Shown: in pieces, positions 50,558-59,775 of the stretch
Position numbering within the stretch: the first letter of the stretch is position 1
How the letters are laid out: each line of letters opens with the position of its first letter
Assembly (NCBI RefSeq): GCF_042684505.1
Contig: NZ_JBHULT010000005.1
Coordinates: forward strand, 1-64,000
Origin: Salinimicrobium flavum
GTDB taxonomy: Bacteria; Bacteroidota; Bacteroidia; Flavobacteriales; Flavobacteriaceae
Length of the DNA stretch: 64,000 bases
Direction of reading: 5' to 3'
Position numbers and translations under genes: made by a program
The notes under the pieces: model-generated
The model's database searches: none
What the model was told of the DNA's origin: nothing
The model's input: the letters and a program-made list of their open reading frames with translations, nothing else

Positions 50558-52921
50558 ATGGAATCATTGATGATTTGGTTGCCGGCCATTCTGGCAATCA
50601 TAGGGCTCATTTTTATGTGGGCGAAACGCGCCTGGGTTTTGAAGCAAGACGCGGGAGATGGAAAAATGAAAGATATTTCCTCTCATATTTACGAAGGAGC
50701 TCTGGCCTTCCTTAACGCCGAGTATAAGATCCTTACCATTTTCGTTATCGTGGCCAGTATTCTGCTGGCAGGAATTTCCTTTATAGTTCCTACCACACAT
50801 ATTCTAATTGTTGTAGCCTTTATATTCGGGGCTATTTTTTCGGCTTTCGCCGGAAATATCGGGATGCGTATCGCAACCCAGACTAATGTTCGTACCACTC
50901 AGGCCGCAAGGACCAGCCTGCCTCAGGCGCTAAAAGTATCTTTTGGTGGTGGTACTGTGATGGGTCTTGGTGTTGCCGGACTTGCCGTACTAGGTTTGAC
51001 CACCTTCTTTATCATCTTTTTCCATTATTTCATGGGCGGGGAGTGGACAGATGTTCACCAGATGACCATCGTTCTCGAAACCCTTGCCGGATTCTCCCTT
51101 GGGGCTGAATCTATTGCTTTGTTCGCCCGTGTGGGTGGTGGTATTTACACCAAAGCTGCCGATGTTGGTGCTGATCTTGTGGGTAAGGTGGAAGCCGGAA
51201 TTCCTGAGGATGATCCGCGTAACCCTGCTACCATTGCAGATAACGTAGGTGACAACGTGGGTGATGTTGCCGGGATGGGAGCTGACCTCTTCGGAAGTTA
51301 TGTGGCTACCGTTCTTGCCGCAATGGTACTCGGTAACTATGTGATCAAAGACATGGGCGGGGATATTATTTCTGAAGGTTTCGGCGGAATAGGGCCAATC
51401 CTGCTGCCAATGGCTATCGCCGGTTTCGGAATCATCTTCTCTATCCTGGGAACTATGCTGGTAAAGATCAGCAGCAATTCAGCTAAGGAGGCTCAGGTAC
51501 AATCGGCGCTTAACCGTGGAAACTGGGTATCCATCGTACTTGTGGCTATTTCCTCTTTCTTCCTGGTGACCTGGATGCTGCCGGAAACCATGCAAATGGA
51601 ATTCTTCGGGGAAGGTCCACAACAGATCTCTTCCATGAGAGTATTCTATGCCACTTTAGTAGGACTTGTGGTAGGAGGAGTGATCTCTGCTGTTACCGAA
51701 TATTATACCGGACTTGGTAAAAAGCCGGTACTTTCTATCGTACAAAATTCCAGCACCGGTGCCGGAACCAACGTTATTGCCGGTCTTGCTACCGGAATGA
51801 TGTCCACTTTCTATTCTGTACTTCTTTTCGCCATCGCGATCTGGGCTTCTTATGCTTTTGCCGGATTCTACGGGGTAGCACTTGCAGCTTCAGCCATGAT
51901 GGCAACCACTGCCATGCAGCTGGCTATTGATGCTTTTGGACCTATCGCCGATAACGCGGGAGGGATTGCTGAAATGAGCGAACTTCCTTCAGAAGTAAGG
52001 GAAAGAACAGATATTCTTGATTCCGTAGGAAACACAACTGCCGCGACCGGAAAAGGATTTGCGATCGCTTCGGCAGCGCTAACCTCTCTTGCCCTGTTTG
52101 CTGCCTATGTAACTTTTACAGGAATTGACGGGATCAATATTTTCAAAGCACCCGTTCTGGCCATGCTATTCGTGGGAGGAATGATCCCTGTTGTTTTCTC
52201 TGCCCTTGCAATACAGTCGGTAGGAAAAGCAGCTATGGAAATGGTGAATGAAGTAAGACGCCAGTTCCGCGAAATTCCCGGAATCATGGAAGGAACAGGA
52301 AAACCACAATACGACAAATGTGTCGAGATCTCTACCAAAGCGGCGCTTCGCGAAATGCTTTTACCGGGATTACTAACCATTGGTTTCCCTATCCTTATTG
52401 TACTAATCCCAATGGGTCTTGGATATGAAAATCGTCTTATCGCCGAAATGCTTGGTGGATATATGGCCGGGGTGACCGTAAGTGGTGTGCTTTGGGCTAT
52501 TTTCCAGAACAATGCCGGTGGAGCCTGGGATAACGCCAAGAAATCTTTTGAAGCCGGGGTAATGATCAATGGTGAAATGACCTATAAGGGATCTGAAGCT
52601 CATAAAGCTGCCGTAACCGGTGATACCGTGGGGGATCCTTTTAAAGATACTTCAGGACCGTCAATGAACATCCTTATCAAGCTTACCTGTTTGATCGGAC
52701 TTGTGATCGCACCAATTTTGGGAGAGGATATGGCAGTAGCCATTACACCGGAAATTGATGAGGTAACTCATACTATAAACATAGAAGAGCCTGCAGAGGT
52801 TTCTGAAACTGTAGATGATGCCCTTATTACTGCGGAAAAGATAGCAGAAGCGGCAGCAGCATCCGGAATGACAACAGAAACAACGCCGGAAGCAGGAACA
52901 GCTCCTGAAAGCGAACAATAA
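50558..52921 (+). CDS. hppA: K+-dependent membrane-bound pyrophosphatase (ion-pumping)
   Basis: 787 residues, about 16 membrane helices. It couples pyrophosphate hydrolysis to H+ or Na+ transport. Conserved motifs: DVGADLVGKVEAGIPEDDPRNPATIADNVGDNVGDVAGMGADLFGSY in parts, GTNVIAGLATGMMS and AFGPIADNAGGIAEMSELP in parts. The GNTTAATGKG motif has alanine where K+-independent enzymes carry lysine, so K+ dependence is expected. Whether Na+ or H+ is pumped is not decided here. The last about 60 residues are an acidic, Thr/Glu/Ala-rich tail after the final helix, which is not typical of the core family. Confidence 0.95.
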   Translation: MESLMIWLPAILAIIGLIFMWAKRAWVLKQDAGDGKMKDISSHIYEGALAFLNAEYKILTIFVIVASILLAGISFIVPTTHILIVVAFIFGAIFSAFAGNIGMRIATQTNVRTTQAARTSLPQALKVSFGGGTVMGLGVAGLAVLGLTTFFIIFFHYFMGGEWTDVHQMTIVLETLAGFSLGAESIALFARVGGGIYTKAADVGADLVGKVEAGIPEDDPRNPATIADNVGDNVGDVAGMGADLFGSYVATVLAAMVLGNYVIKDMGGDIISEGFGGIGPILLPMAIAGFGIIFSILGTMLVKISSNSAKEAQVQSALNRGNWVSIVLVAISSFFLVTWMLPETMQMEFFGEGPQQISSMRVFYATLVGLVVGGVISAVTEYYTGLGKKPVLSIVQNSSTGAGTNVIAGLATGMMSTFYSVLLFAIAIWASYAFAGFYGVALAASAMMATTAMQLAIDAFGPIADNAGGIAEMSELPSEVRERTDILDSVGNTTAATGKGFAIASAALTSLALFAAYVTFTGIDGINIFKAPVLAMLFVGGMIPVVFSALAIQSVGKAAMEMVNEVRRQFREIPGIMEGTGKPQYDKCVEISTKAALREMLLPGLLTIGFPILIVLIPMGLGYENRLIAEMLGGYMAGVTVSGVLWAIFQNNAGGAWDNAKKSFEAGVMINGEMTYKGSEAHKAAVTGDTVGDPFKDTSGPSMNILIKLTCLIGLVIAPILGEDMAVAITPEIDEVTHTINIEEPAEVSETVDDALITAEKIAEAAAASGMTTETTPEAGTAPESEQ

Positions 52922-52945
52922 CAGGTATTTTACTAAAATATATTT

Positions 52946-52975
52946 AAATCCCCTGCAAGTGCAGGGGATTTTTCA
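52946..52975 (+). terminator. Terminator of hppA
   Basis: AAATCCCCTGC/GCAGGGGATTT, an 11-base stem with loop AAGT, followed by Ts. Confidence 0.92.
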
Positions 52976-53036
52976 TTTTATAATGTAACTTCATGCAATG
53001 TGAGATGCTTATAAATAGCATGTTAACCAACTGTTC

Positions 53037-54074
53037 ATGAAGAGAATTTTAGGCAAACTCAAGAACCATTTAACAGCAAAACCCGAAGTCAAGCTTGCCG
53101 CCTACCGCAGTTATGGAACCCATACCCACCTCTATTTGTTGGGAAGGGCTCTTGATGATGATAAGCTCAAGATGTACGAAGACCAGTCGGTCTTCAGGAC
53201 CCTACTCAATACCTATAAACAGTTTGACAGTCACAAGATAAAAGGAGCCGGGGTAGCTCTGCAACTCCCTAACGGTACCGTGCTCACCACAAAGACCAAT
53301 AATCAGGGTTATTACCTGTTTGATAAGACCATTTCCCTTAACCTTAAGGAATTTGCAGATGAAGAAGGCTGGGTACCGTTGAAAGTCGCGTTTGTAAATC
53401 AGGTTGGTGACAGTATCATTTCCCACAATAATGAGTTTGACACCGAACTTCTTATACTGCCGGTTAAAGCCAGCTTTGGGGTCATAAGTGATATTGACGA
53501 TACCATTTTAAGGACCGGGGTGACCTCTTTTCTGAAGTGGAGGGTGCTCAAAAATTCCCTTTTTAAACATGCTCACAGCAGGATCTCGTTTGAAGGTTCC
53601 CCCAAATTCTACCGGGGCCTTCATGAAGGAAAGAAAGGGAATGAACAGAATCCTGTATTCTATCTTAGTAACAGCCCCTGGAATCTGTATGAATACCTCA
53701 AACTTTTCCTGGAGATCAATGATTTTCCAAAGGGTCCTATTTTATTGCGGGATTTCCGGACTCCTTTTGACCGGTCCCTAAAGCCTGAAAAACCTCATAA
53801 ACAAAAGGAGATCATCAACATTCTGAAGACCTATCCACACCTTAAATTCATCTTGATAGGAGACAGCGGGGAGCACGATCCCGCTATTTATACAGATATG
53901 GCTGCTCAGTACCCTGACCGTATCCTGGCCATCTACCTGCGCAGCGTCAAACACCGCAAAAGAATGGAGCGGGTGAAAAGTATTGTCGATAATTTTGAAA
54001 CAGTACCGGTCCTCATGGTTAAAACCTCCAGAGAAGCAGAGGAGCACGCGAGGGAACAGGGGTTTATTCAATGA
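53037..54074 (+). CDS. APP1-type phosphatase (DUF2183)
   Basis: 345 residues. HAD-like phosphatase with the DIDDT motif at 152-156 (GVISDIDDTILRTGVTSF), the substrate loop PVFYLSNSPWNLYEYL and GPILLRDF, and LKFILIGDSGEHDPAIY with the C-terminal metal aspartate. The first about 145 residues form the beta-rich N-terminal part of the family (VALQLPNGTVLTTKTNNQGYYLF in parts). The yeast relative App1 dephosphorylates phosphatidate; the bacterial role is unknown. Confidence 0.9.
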   Translation: MKRILGKLKNHLTAKPEVKLAAYRSYGTHTHLYLLGRALDDDKLKMYEDQSVFRTLLNTYKQFDSHKIKGAGVALQLPNGTVLTTKTNNQGYYLFDKTISLNLKEFADEEGWVPLKVAFVNQVGDSIISHNNEFDTELLILPVKASFGVISDIDDTILRTGVTSFLKWRVLKNSLFKHAHSRISFEGSPKFYRGLHEGKKGNEQNPVFYLSNSPWNLYEYLKLFLEINDFPKGPILLRDFRTPFDRSLKPEKPHKQKEIINILKTYPHLKFILIGDSGEHDPAIYTDMAAQYPDRILAIYLRSVKHRKRMERVKSIVDNFETVPVLMVKTSREAEEHAREQGFIQ

Positions 54075-54394
54075 ATAAGGATTAGGAAATAAGGTTTAAT
54101 AGTTAAGAGTTATGGGTTCAGTTACCGGGGTATTCTTTGGAATTTAGTGCCTGGAATCTTTTTAAGTTACGAGTAACGAGTTCGCGTATAGTGTCTAGAG
54201 TGGAAACTGTTGGGTAGGGGGCAGAAAGGCGACTACAGCCTGCCATCAGACAAGCTCCCCTGGATATTTACCCTTTTTTCCCGTTGATCCTACGGCTTTC
54301 CTCAGATCTCTTTGTGTCTTCATTTTCCTCCGTGTGGTATGTGGAAAATATTTTATTCCTATCTCCTTCTAAGTTTACCACGGCCTATTAGTCA

Positions 54395-54445
54395 CGTCTT
54401 TGCGAGGGAGCCAGGAGCGACCGCGGCAATCTCCCTGTCTGAAGG
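54395..54445. repeat. Dispersed repeat, copy 1
   Basis: Starts CGTCTTTGCGAGGGAGCC and contains CGACCGCGGCAATCT. It matches copy 2 at 54624 over about 45 bases with a few changes. Confidence 0.65.
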
Positions 54446-54623
54446 GTAAATTTTCTTATTTATCTTCTCCCCAACTCTCTCCAAAGGAGATGGAGTTAAA
54501 AAAGATGATCTGCTCCAGCTCCTCTCCCTTGGGGAGAGGCGGGTGTCTGGGATGAAAACAAATGCCACTGTCAATTGAGAACTCAAACTGCGCACTGCCT
54601 ACTAATCGGAATACTAATCAATA

Positions 54624-54673
54624 CGTCATTGCAAGGGAGCCAACCGGCGACCACGGCAATCTACCTCTTATGA
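54624..54673. repeat. Dispersed repeat, copy 2
   Basis: Starts CGTCATTGCAAGGGAGCC and contains CGACCACGGCAATCT. Same orientation as copy 1, 229 bases away. The CGTCATTGCGAG...GGCAATCT style is reminiscent of dispersed repeats seen in several bacterial groups. Confidence 0.65.
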
Positions 54674-54716
54674 AAACAACTCTTTCTGTTAACCTAAACC
54701 CATCATCAATCACTCA

Positions 54717-56882
54717 CTAATCCTTGATCGCTACTTCCGGTTGAAAATCGGGATGGCCTGATTGCCACAGGCTAAAGGAGAACATGTTGGCGAAATTCTC
54801 AAATGCTTTTGACTTTTGATCGCCAATGCCATGTCCCGTGCTAAAATCTGTATGCAACAGGATGGGGTTATCTGAGGCATTTGCTACCTGCATGCGGGCA
54901 GCAAATTTTGCAGGTTGCCAGGCGATGACCCGTGGATCGTTTATTCCGGCGGTAACGAGGGTAGCGGGATAATTTGTGCCATCTTCAAGCTGGTGATAGG
55001 AGTCCATCTCCAGTAGGCCTCTGAATTCATCAGGATCTTTGACGGTTCCAAATTCGGGAGCATTCACGGGACCGTTGGGAGTTTCCTCTGCTCTTACGGG
55101 ATTCATTACTCCCACCTGAGGAATGGCGGCCGCGAAAAGATCAGGTCTTTCAGTGATAGCTCTTCCCACAAAAATACCTCCGGCACTTCCTCCTGCAATG
55201 CTAAGTTTATCGGGATTGGTATAGCCTTCTTTTATAAGATATTCCGCGGTGGCGATAGCATCTTTCCAGGTATTGGGTTTATTCAGTTTTTGACCTGCAC
55301 GATGCCAGGCATCACCCAATTCACCCCCTCCTCTTACATGGGGAACAACGAATACACCGCCGTAAGTGGTATAAAGCATAAGGAGCGGACTGAAAAACGG
55401 CCCGGTGGACATTCCATAGGAACCATATCCATACATAAAAACGGGATTTTGACCATCCAGCTTAATATCCTTATGATGTATGAGGGACACCGGCACTTTT
55501 ACGCCGTCGTGGGAAGTCACTGTAATTTCCTTAGCCACAAGGTTTTCAAGTTCAGGATATTCAGCAGGCGAAGATAACATTTCCAGTTCAAAAGTATCTG
55601 TGGCCAGATCATATTTGTAACGTTTGGGAGGAGAAGTCCAGCCGGAAATTCCCACCCAGATATCACTGAACTCCGGGCCTTTGGAATTCATTCCCAGATA
55701 ACCTGCAGTGAAAGGAAGTTCAATTTCCCGGGATGAAGATTTCCCGTGAGGCAGGAAAAACAATTTTGACTGTACCCCATTGGATTTAATTGAATAGAAT
55801 AATCCGTCTTTGGTGATCGCCATATTTTGAATAGGACCGGCTTCAGGTTCTTTTATAAGCACCTTTCCTTTTGAAAATTCCGGCTCCTCCAGGCTGCTTT
55901 TCACAATCTTAAAATTGGGAGCATCTTTAAAGCTTAAGTAATAAACGGCATCTTTTGAGGTTACAAAATCTGTAACCTTGTCCTCCTGTGTGCTTAGCTG
56001 CTTCCAGGAGTCTGGATTTGGAAGATCTCCTTCGGCCATGTAAGCTTTCCTTGCATTATCTACCGTAACAACGGCTCCAATAGCTTTATCTATGTGCCTG
56101 TCATATATTACAATAGGAATTTCGGCAGGCTCCATTGGTATCTCCGGATTATTTTCTGCGGAAAAGACCACTTTATCCTGAGAAACGGGTGTCCCCAATT
56201 CGTGCCAGTAAACCTTCAGGTTCAATTGCCTGTTTACATCTGCAATTTCTTCGGAATTCAATTTGGTATAGGTCAGATGCTCGTTGCTCACCCAATCAAA
56301 AACTTCTACCAGTTCCAGGGTTTCTCCCACCTGCTTTCCTGTTTGATCCAGGACGACCAGCTCCCCGTTTTCTGAACCATCTGCTGCCAGTCTCACCGCA
56401 ACCAGATCACCTTTTTCGTTTGGTTTCAGGCTCAGGATAGAATACATTCTTTCAGGATCTTCCCCATACTTGCGGGGATCGAGAAGTAATTTTTCTTCAC
56501 CCTTAAAACCTTTCCGGTAAAAAAGTTTCCCTGTCTCATCATCAGGAGTGGTTTTCAGGTAATAATAAACATCATCATCTGTGATGGAGACATTGGATAT
56601 CCGGGATTCTCTACGACTGTCCAGCTCTCTGATCTTCTCCAGCATAGTCTCCCTCCCGGGAATGCTGTGCAGAATTGCTTCGGAATAAGCGGTATTGGTT
56701 TTTAACCAGTTCAATACTTCCGGATCTTCAAGGTTTTCCATGTATTGGTAAGGATCTTCCAGGGTAACCCCGTGATATTCATTGGTGACCACCTTTGGCG
56801 GGGCTTTTGGTGGTTCTACCGGGACCTGTGCCCACAGGAATGATCCAATAAGTAAAAAGCTGACGGTTATTGAACTTCTCAT
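54717..56882 (-). CDS. S9 prolyl oligopeptidase family serine peptidase
   Basis: 721 residues from ATG 56882. Signal peptide MRSSITVSFLLIGSFLWAQ. The propeller begins TLEDPYQYMENLEDPEVLNWL (in parts), the usual POP N-terminal lid. The C-terminal alpha/beta hydrolase has the family hallmark FVVPHVRGGGELGDAWHRAG and the nucleophile SIAGGSAGGIFVG, the acid region VTAGINDPRV, and the catalytic histidine STGHGIGDQKS. It probably degrades proline-containing oligopeptides in the periplasm. It is about 30-40 residues longer than the E. meningoseptica type only through the signal region. Confidence 0.95.
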   Translation of the reverse strand: MRSSITVSFLLIGSFLWAQVPVEPPKAPPKVVTNEYHGVTLEDPYQYMENLEDPEVLNWLKTNTAYSEAILHSIPGRETMLEKIRELDSRRESRISNVSITDDDVYYYLKTTPDDETGKLFYRKGFKGEEKLLLDPRKYGEDPERMYSILSLKPNEKGDLVAVRLAADGSENGELVVLDQTGKQVGETLELVEVFDWVSNEHLTYTKLNSEEIADVNRQLNLKVYWHELGTPVSQDKVVFSAENNPEIPMEPAEIPIVIYDRHIDKAIGAVVTVDNARKAYMAEGDLPNPDSWKQLSTQEDKVTDFVTSKDAVYYLSFKDAPNFKIVKSSLEEPEFSKGKVLIKEPEAGPIQNMAITKDGLFYSIKSNGVQSKLFFLPHGKSSSREIELPFTAGYLGMNSKGPEFSDIWVGISGWTSPPKRYKYDLATDTFELEMLSSPAEYPELENLVAKEITVTSHDGVKVPVSLIHHKDIKLDGQNPVFMYGYGSYGMSTGPFFSPLLMLYTTYGGVFVVPHVRGGGELGDAWHRAGQKLNKPNTWKDAIATAEYLIKEGYTNPDKLSIAGGSAGGIFVGRAITERPDLFAAAIPQVGVMNPVRAEETPNGPVNAPEFGTVKDPDEFRGLLEMDSYHQLEDGTNYPATLVTAGINDPRVIAWQPAKFAARMQVANASDNPILLHTDFSTGHGIGDQKSKAFENFANMFSFSLWQSGHPDFQPEVAIKD

Positions 56883-57260
56883 AATATATAGATATTGATT
56901 TATAACCAAAACAGAAGGAAAGTCAAAATTCGCGGAGTTGGAATGAGCACTTTCCCGGGGGGAGAGTCTGTAAGTTAATAATTATTTAAATACTGTGTAT
57001 GAGGTATTTAAAAATTAAAAATTCATGAAAATTAATGAACTCCCCCAACCGCTGACAACCGAGGGCTCAAAATCGGCATATTCTAAACATCGCAACAGGA
57101 AACAGAATGATAAATAGGCCTGCAAAGAAACGACTTCGACCTGTCCTCCCTCCGCTCGGGCTCAGTCTGACAATCGGCTTCAAGTAATAATGACCATTAA
57201 CGGTATCTAAAACCCTCTTTTGACAGAACAAGCAACCCACAGCAGAGAACTCGCAACCGT
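56883..57260. other. Intergenic region without recognisable features
   Basis: 378 bases upstream of the S9 peptidase gene and past the stop of the fatty acid hydroxylase gene. I see no gene, RNA or strong hairpin. Confidence 0.5.
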
Positions 57261-57914
57261 CTAATCAATATATCCTTTCTTTCGCTCTACCGGTGCCTTT
57301 CTTGGCATCGTCCCAAAAACATGATCCCACAGGGGAGAGGAGACCCCAAAAGCCCTGTCGGGTTCCCGGTAGTGATGAATGCTGTGATGATGCCACAAGA
57401 TCTTCAGAAAGTTATTAGGCACTCTGAATGCATGTACCGAATAATGAATAGCGAGATAAGCGGAGTATCCCACTAAAAATCCAGCCAGGAATCCAAACAC
57501 CAAATCTCCCAGTACCGCCCGGTAAATGATAAAGAGTACGGTAGCGATAAGGAGAGTGAGCACCGGTGGCATGGCCAGCCGGGATTTGTCCTTAGGAAAA
57601 TCATGGTGCACCCCGTGCATGGTGTAGGCAAGATTTTTCTTTCTTTCAGAGGTTGCTGGAATATGGTACAGGTAGCGGTGCATCAGGTATTCGACGAAGG
57701 TGAAGAAGAACATCCCGGCCAGGAACAGCATCAGCATAAAAGGAACTTCAAATCCTTTTTCCACCATTCCGTAGTAAATAAGCACAAAAGCAATGGCTCC
57801 AAAGATGATGAGTGGTGCTGAAATATGCGTATGCGTTAACTTTTCCAGAAAAGGGTTTTTGAACAGCCTGGGGGAACCTTTGTGGCGAGGTCTCTTCAGT
57901 CTTTGAGATTCCAT
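57261..57914 (-). CDS. Fatty acid hydroxylase / sterol desaturase superfamily protein
   Basis: 217 residues, four membrane helices. The histidine clusters of the di-iron site are present: FVEYLMHRYLYH (HxxxH), MHGVHHDFP (HxxHH), AIHYSVHAF and ILWHHHSIHHYREPDRAFGV in parts (HHxxHH). It ends SSPLWDHVFGTMP, as in this family. It probably hydroxylates a lipid chain or carotenoid; the substrate is not predictable. Confidence 0.9.
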   Translation of the reverse strand: MESQRLKRPRHKGSPRLFKNPFLEKLTHTHISAPLIIFGAIAFVLIYYGMVEKGFEVPFMLMLFLAGMFFFTFVEYLMHRYLYHIPATSERKKNLAYTMHGVHHDFPKDKSRLAMPPVLTLLIATVLFIIYRAVLGDLVFGFLAGFLVGYSAYLAIHYSVHAFRVPNNFLKILWHHHSIHHYREPDRAFGVSSPLWDHVFGTMPRKAPVERKKGYID

Positions 57915-58129
57915 ATTTCGTTAGCGGGATATAGACGGTTGATCCCTACTAAGTTAATATATGGGGAAGTGAAAATCAAGAGAAATTTTATCAGTTAGCG
58001 GTTAGTGGTCGAGGAAAGTATTTGGCGGTAAAACCCTTTAAACCGTCTTTTTGATCCATAAACCATAGACAATAAACAAGTCTATCGTCTAACTTCTCAA
58101 TACTAATTACTCAATACTCAGTACTACGA
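57915..58129. repeat. Intergenic region with degenerate AATACTC repeats
   Basis: At 58094-58127, directly before the leftward stop at 58130, lies a run of TTCTCAATACTAATTACTC followed by AATACTCAGTACT. It is the same microrepeat type as at 3953. The rest of the 215 bases shows nothing else. Confidence 0.5.
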
Positions 58130-58747
58130 CTACTGAAAAAGTCCGTGGAGTTCCCCGTTAATTCGGGTAATGATATTCCCCAGATCCTCAGGGTTATCCA
58201 CGAAATTAATGTTGTCTACATCAATGATGAGAAGGTTTCCTTTATTGTAATGGTGCACCCAGGCTTCATAACGCTCGTTAAGGCGGCTCAGGTAGTCAAT
58301 GGAAATGGAGTTCTCGTAATCCCTGCCGCGCTTGTGGATCTGCGAGACCAGGTTTGGGATACTGCTGCGCAGGTAGATCAAGAGATCGGGTCCTTTCACC
58401 ACGCTCTCCATCAGGTCGAACAGGGATTTATAGTTTTCGAAGTCGCGGTTGGTCATGAGGCCCATCGCGTGCAGGTTAGGCGCAAAAATATGGGCATCCT
58501 CATAGATGGTTCGGTCCTGGATGATCGCTTTTCCACTCTCCCTGAGTTCCAGGATCTGCCTGAATCTGCTATTCAGAAAGTAGATCTGAAGGTTGAAGGA
58601 CCAGCGCTCCATTTTGTTGTAAAAATCCTCGAGATAAGGGTTTTCAAGTACATCTTCATATTGGGCTTCCCAGCCGAAATGTTTTGACAATAGTTTTGTG
58701 AGGGTAGTTTTCCCCGCACCGATGTTTCCCGCAATGGCTACGTGCAT
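58130..58747 (-). CDS. Stand-alone deoxynucleoside kinase
   Basis: 205 residues. Phosphorylates deoxyribonucleosides in salvage. P-loop IAGNIGAGKTTL at about 6-17, YEDVLENPYLEDFY (substrate glutamate), the catalytic QDRTIYED near residue 97, and a lid region HKRGRDYENSI. All canonical dNK motifs are present, unlike the diverged kinase half of the HPPK fusion at 9.2 kb. Possibly a deoxyadenosine or deoxyguanosine kinase; specificity is not deduced. Confidence 0.93.
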   Translation of the reverse strand: MHVAIAGNIGAGKTTLTKLLSKHFGWEAQYEDVLENPYLEDFYNKMERWSFNLQIYFLNSRFRQILELRESGKAIIQDRTIYEDAHIFAPNLHAMGLMTNRDFENYKSLFDLMESVVKGPDLLIYLRSSIPNLVSQIHKRGRDYENSISIDYLSRLNERYEAWVHHYNKGNLLIIDVDNINFVDNPEDLGNIITRINGELHGLFQ

Positions 58748-58967
58748 GTTCAGATAGATTTTGGTCCTTGGATTTGGTGAAAAACTTCACCGAGGTAAAT
58801 ATAATAGAATTCAGGTATGAATTAAAAGGGTTTCCCGTTATTTTGAGGAATAGGGTGGAGATAGTTATGGTCTTTTCTTCGGAAGGATCTGTGAAAACAC
58901 TCTTTCTGAAGCTCCTGCAGGTGTCAGCATAATTTCCACGGAAAGATCCACTGGTTTTCCGGTTTGA

Positions 58968-59333
58968 TCAAAAAGAATTGAATACAGCCGAAAGTTTGCA
59001 GTCGGCACATTTTGCATACATCCAGAAGCAATCAATACTGTCTGTGATCATGTGAAAGGCCAGACCAATAGCCACGAGTTTCAGAACAGATCTGCGGAGG
59101 AATATTGCTCCCAAAAAATAGAACGGGATCACGTATTCCGAATGCAGGGGATGAAAACCTATGCCGCAGCGATCTGCCATGAACATGGGATCAGCCACAA
59201 TATGATCTACATCCACCAGCATGGTAGCCAGTAAAATGAGCCAGCCTTTCTTCCAGTTCTTCCTGTCATACCAGTAAGCGATGACACCAATGAAGATGAA
59301 GTGAAGGAAGTAGTGGACTACCGTTTGGAGCAT
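58968..59333 (-). CDS. DUF6122 family membrane protein
   Basis: 121 residues from ATG 59333. Several hydrophobic helices: VVHYFLHFIFIGVIAYWY, GWLILLATMLVDVDHIVADP (in parts), YVIPFYFLGAIFL, LVAIGLAFHMITDSIDCFWM in parts. Conserved DVDHIVADP and HPLHSEY suggest a metal-binding membrane hydrolase fold. DUF6122 is a Bacteroidota family of unknown function. A TTG six codons upstream lies in repeat DNA and is unlikely. Confidence 0.85.
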   Translation of the reverse strand: MLQTVVHYFLHFIFIGVIAYWYDRKNWKKGWLILLATMLVDVDHIVADPMFMADRCGIGFHPLHSEYVIPFYFLGAIFLRRSVLKLVAIGLAFHMITDSIDCFWMYAKCADCKLSAVFNSF

Positions 59334-59398
59334 TTGAGATTCAAGATTCAATATTCAATATTCAAAAATGGATCCAAAGGTACATTTTTCAGGAGTTT

Positions 59399-59639
59399 GG
59401 GCTAAAGCCCTTCTTTCCTATCTTATTTTTATCCTCCGGCTGAAGCCGGAGGCGATTCAATGTTCAGCCAACAATTTCCCTATTTAGGCTAAAACAAAAT
59501 TGGTTTATTAAGCTTCAGGCTTAAGCCCGAGGAATTTCAATGATCTTGTGAATTGCCCCAAGTCTGAATTTCTCCTGCCTAAATTGCCCCCGCCTTCAGG
59601 CGGGGGGTGAGATTAAAAAAACAAACAGGGCTTTAGCCC
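59399..59639. repeat. Cluster of five short GGCT-AAGCC palindromes
   Basis: GGGCTAAAGCCC (59399), CCTCCGGCTGAAGCCGGAGG (59433), an imperfect CTTCAGGCTTAAGCCCGAGG (59513), CCCCCGCCTTCAGGCGGGGG (59587) and GGGCTTTAGCCC (59628). They share a GGC(T)nnAGCC centre and occur within 241 bases. Confidence 0.7.
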
Positions 59640-59645
59640 AAAGAA

Positions 59646-59675
59646 AAAGCCGAAATCCTCCAGGATTTCGGCTTT
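59646..59675 (-). terminator. Hairpin AAAGCCGAAATCC/GGATTTCGGCTTT
   Basis: A perfect 13-base stem with loop TCCA. It lies about 100 bases past the leftward stop of the gene starting at 63066, and on the minus strand a T-run follows it. Confidence 0.75.
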
Positions 59676-59743
59676 ACTCAATCTCAATAATGCATAGCCT
59701 CCAGACTCTAATTTCCAGTCTACTCCCGCGTCTGAGTAAGCAA

Positions 59744-59771
59744 ATTATACATTATACATTATACAATATAC
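59744..59771. repeat. TTATACA tandem repeat
   Basis: About four copies of ATTATAC/ATATAC in tandem, ending 4 bases before the leftward stop codon at 59776. Confidence 0.6.
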
Positions 59772-59775
59772 CTTT

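Larger units (their letters stand above)
54075..54716. other. Repeat-containing intergenic region
   Basis: 642 bases with no convincing gene. It contains two diverged copies of a roughly 50-base repeat and a CTCTCC/GGAGAG hairpin around 54521-54540, plus CAATTGAGAACTCAAA-type microrepeats. Confidence 0.6.
59334..59775. other. Palindrome-rich intergenic region
   Basis: 442 bases without a gene. It contains ATTCAATATTCAA microrepeats (59341-59366), a cluster of five GGCT/AGCC palindromes, a terminator and a TTATACA tandem repeat. Confidence 0.7.

Noticed and set aside
54392..54595. A 67-codon minus-strand frame in the repeat region
   Set aside because: It is made of repeat and hairpin DNA and has no recognisable protein features.
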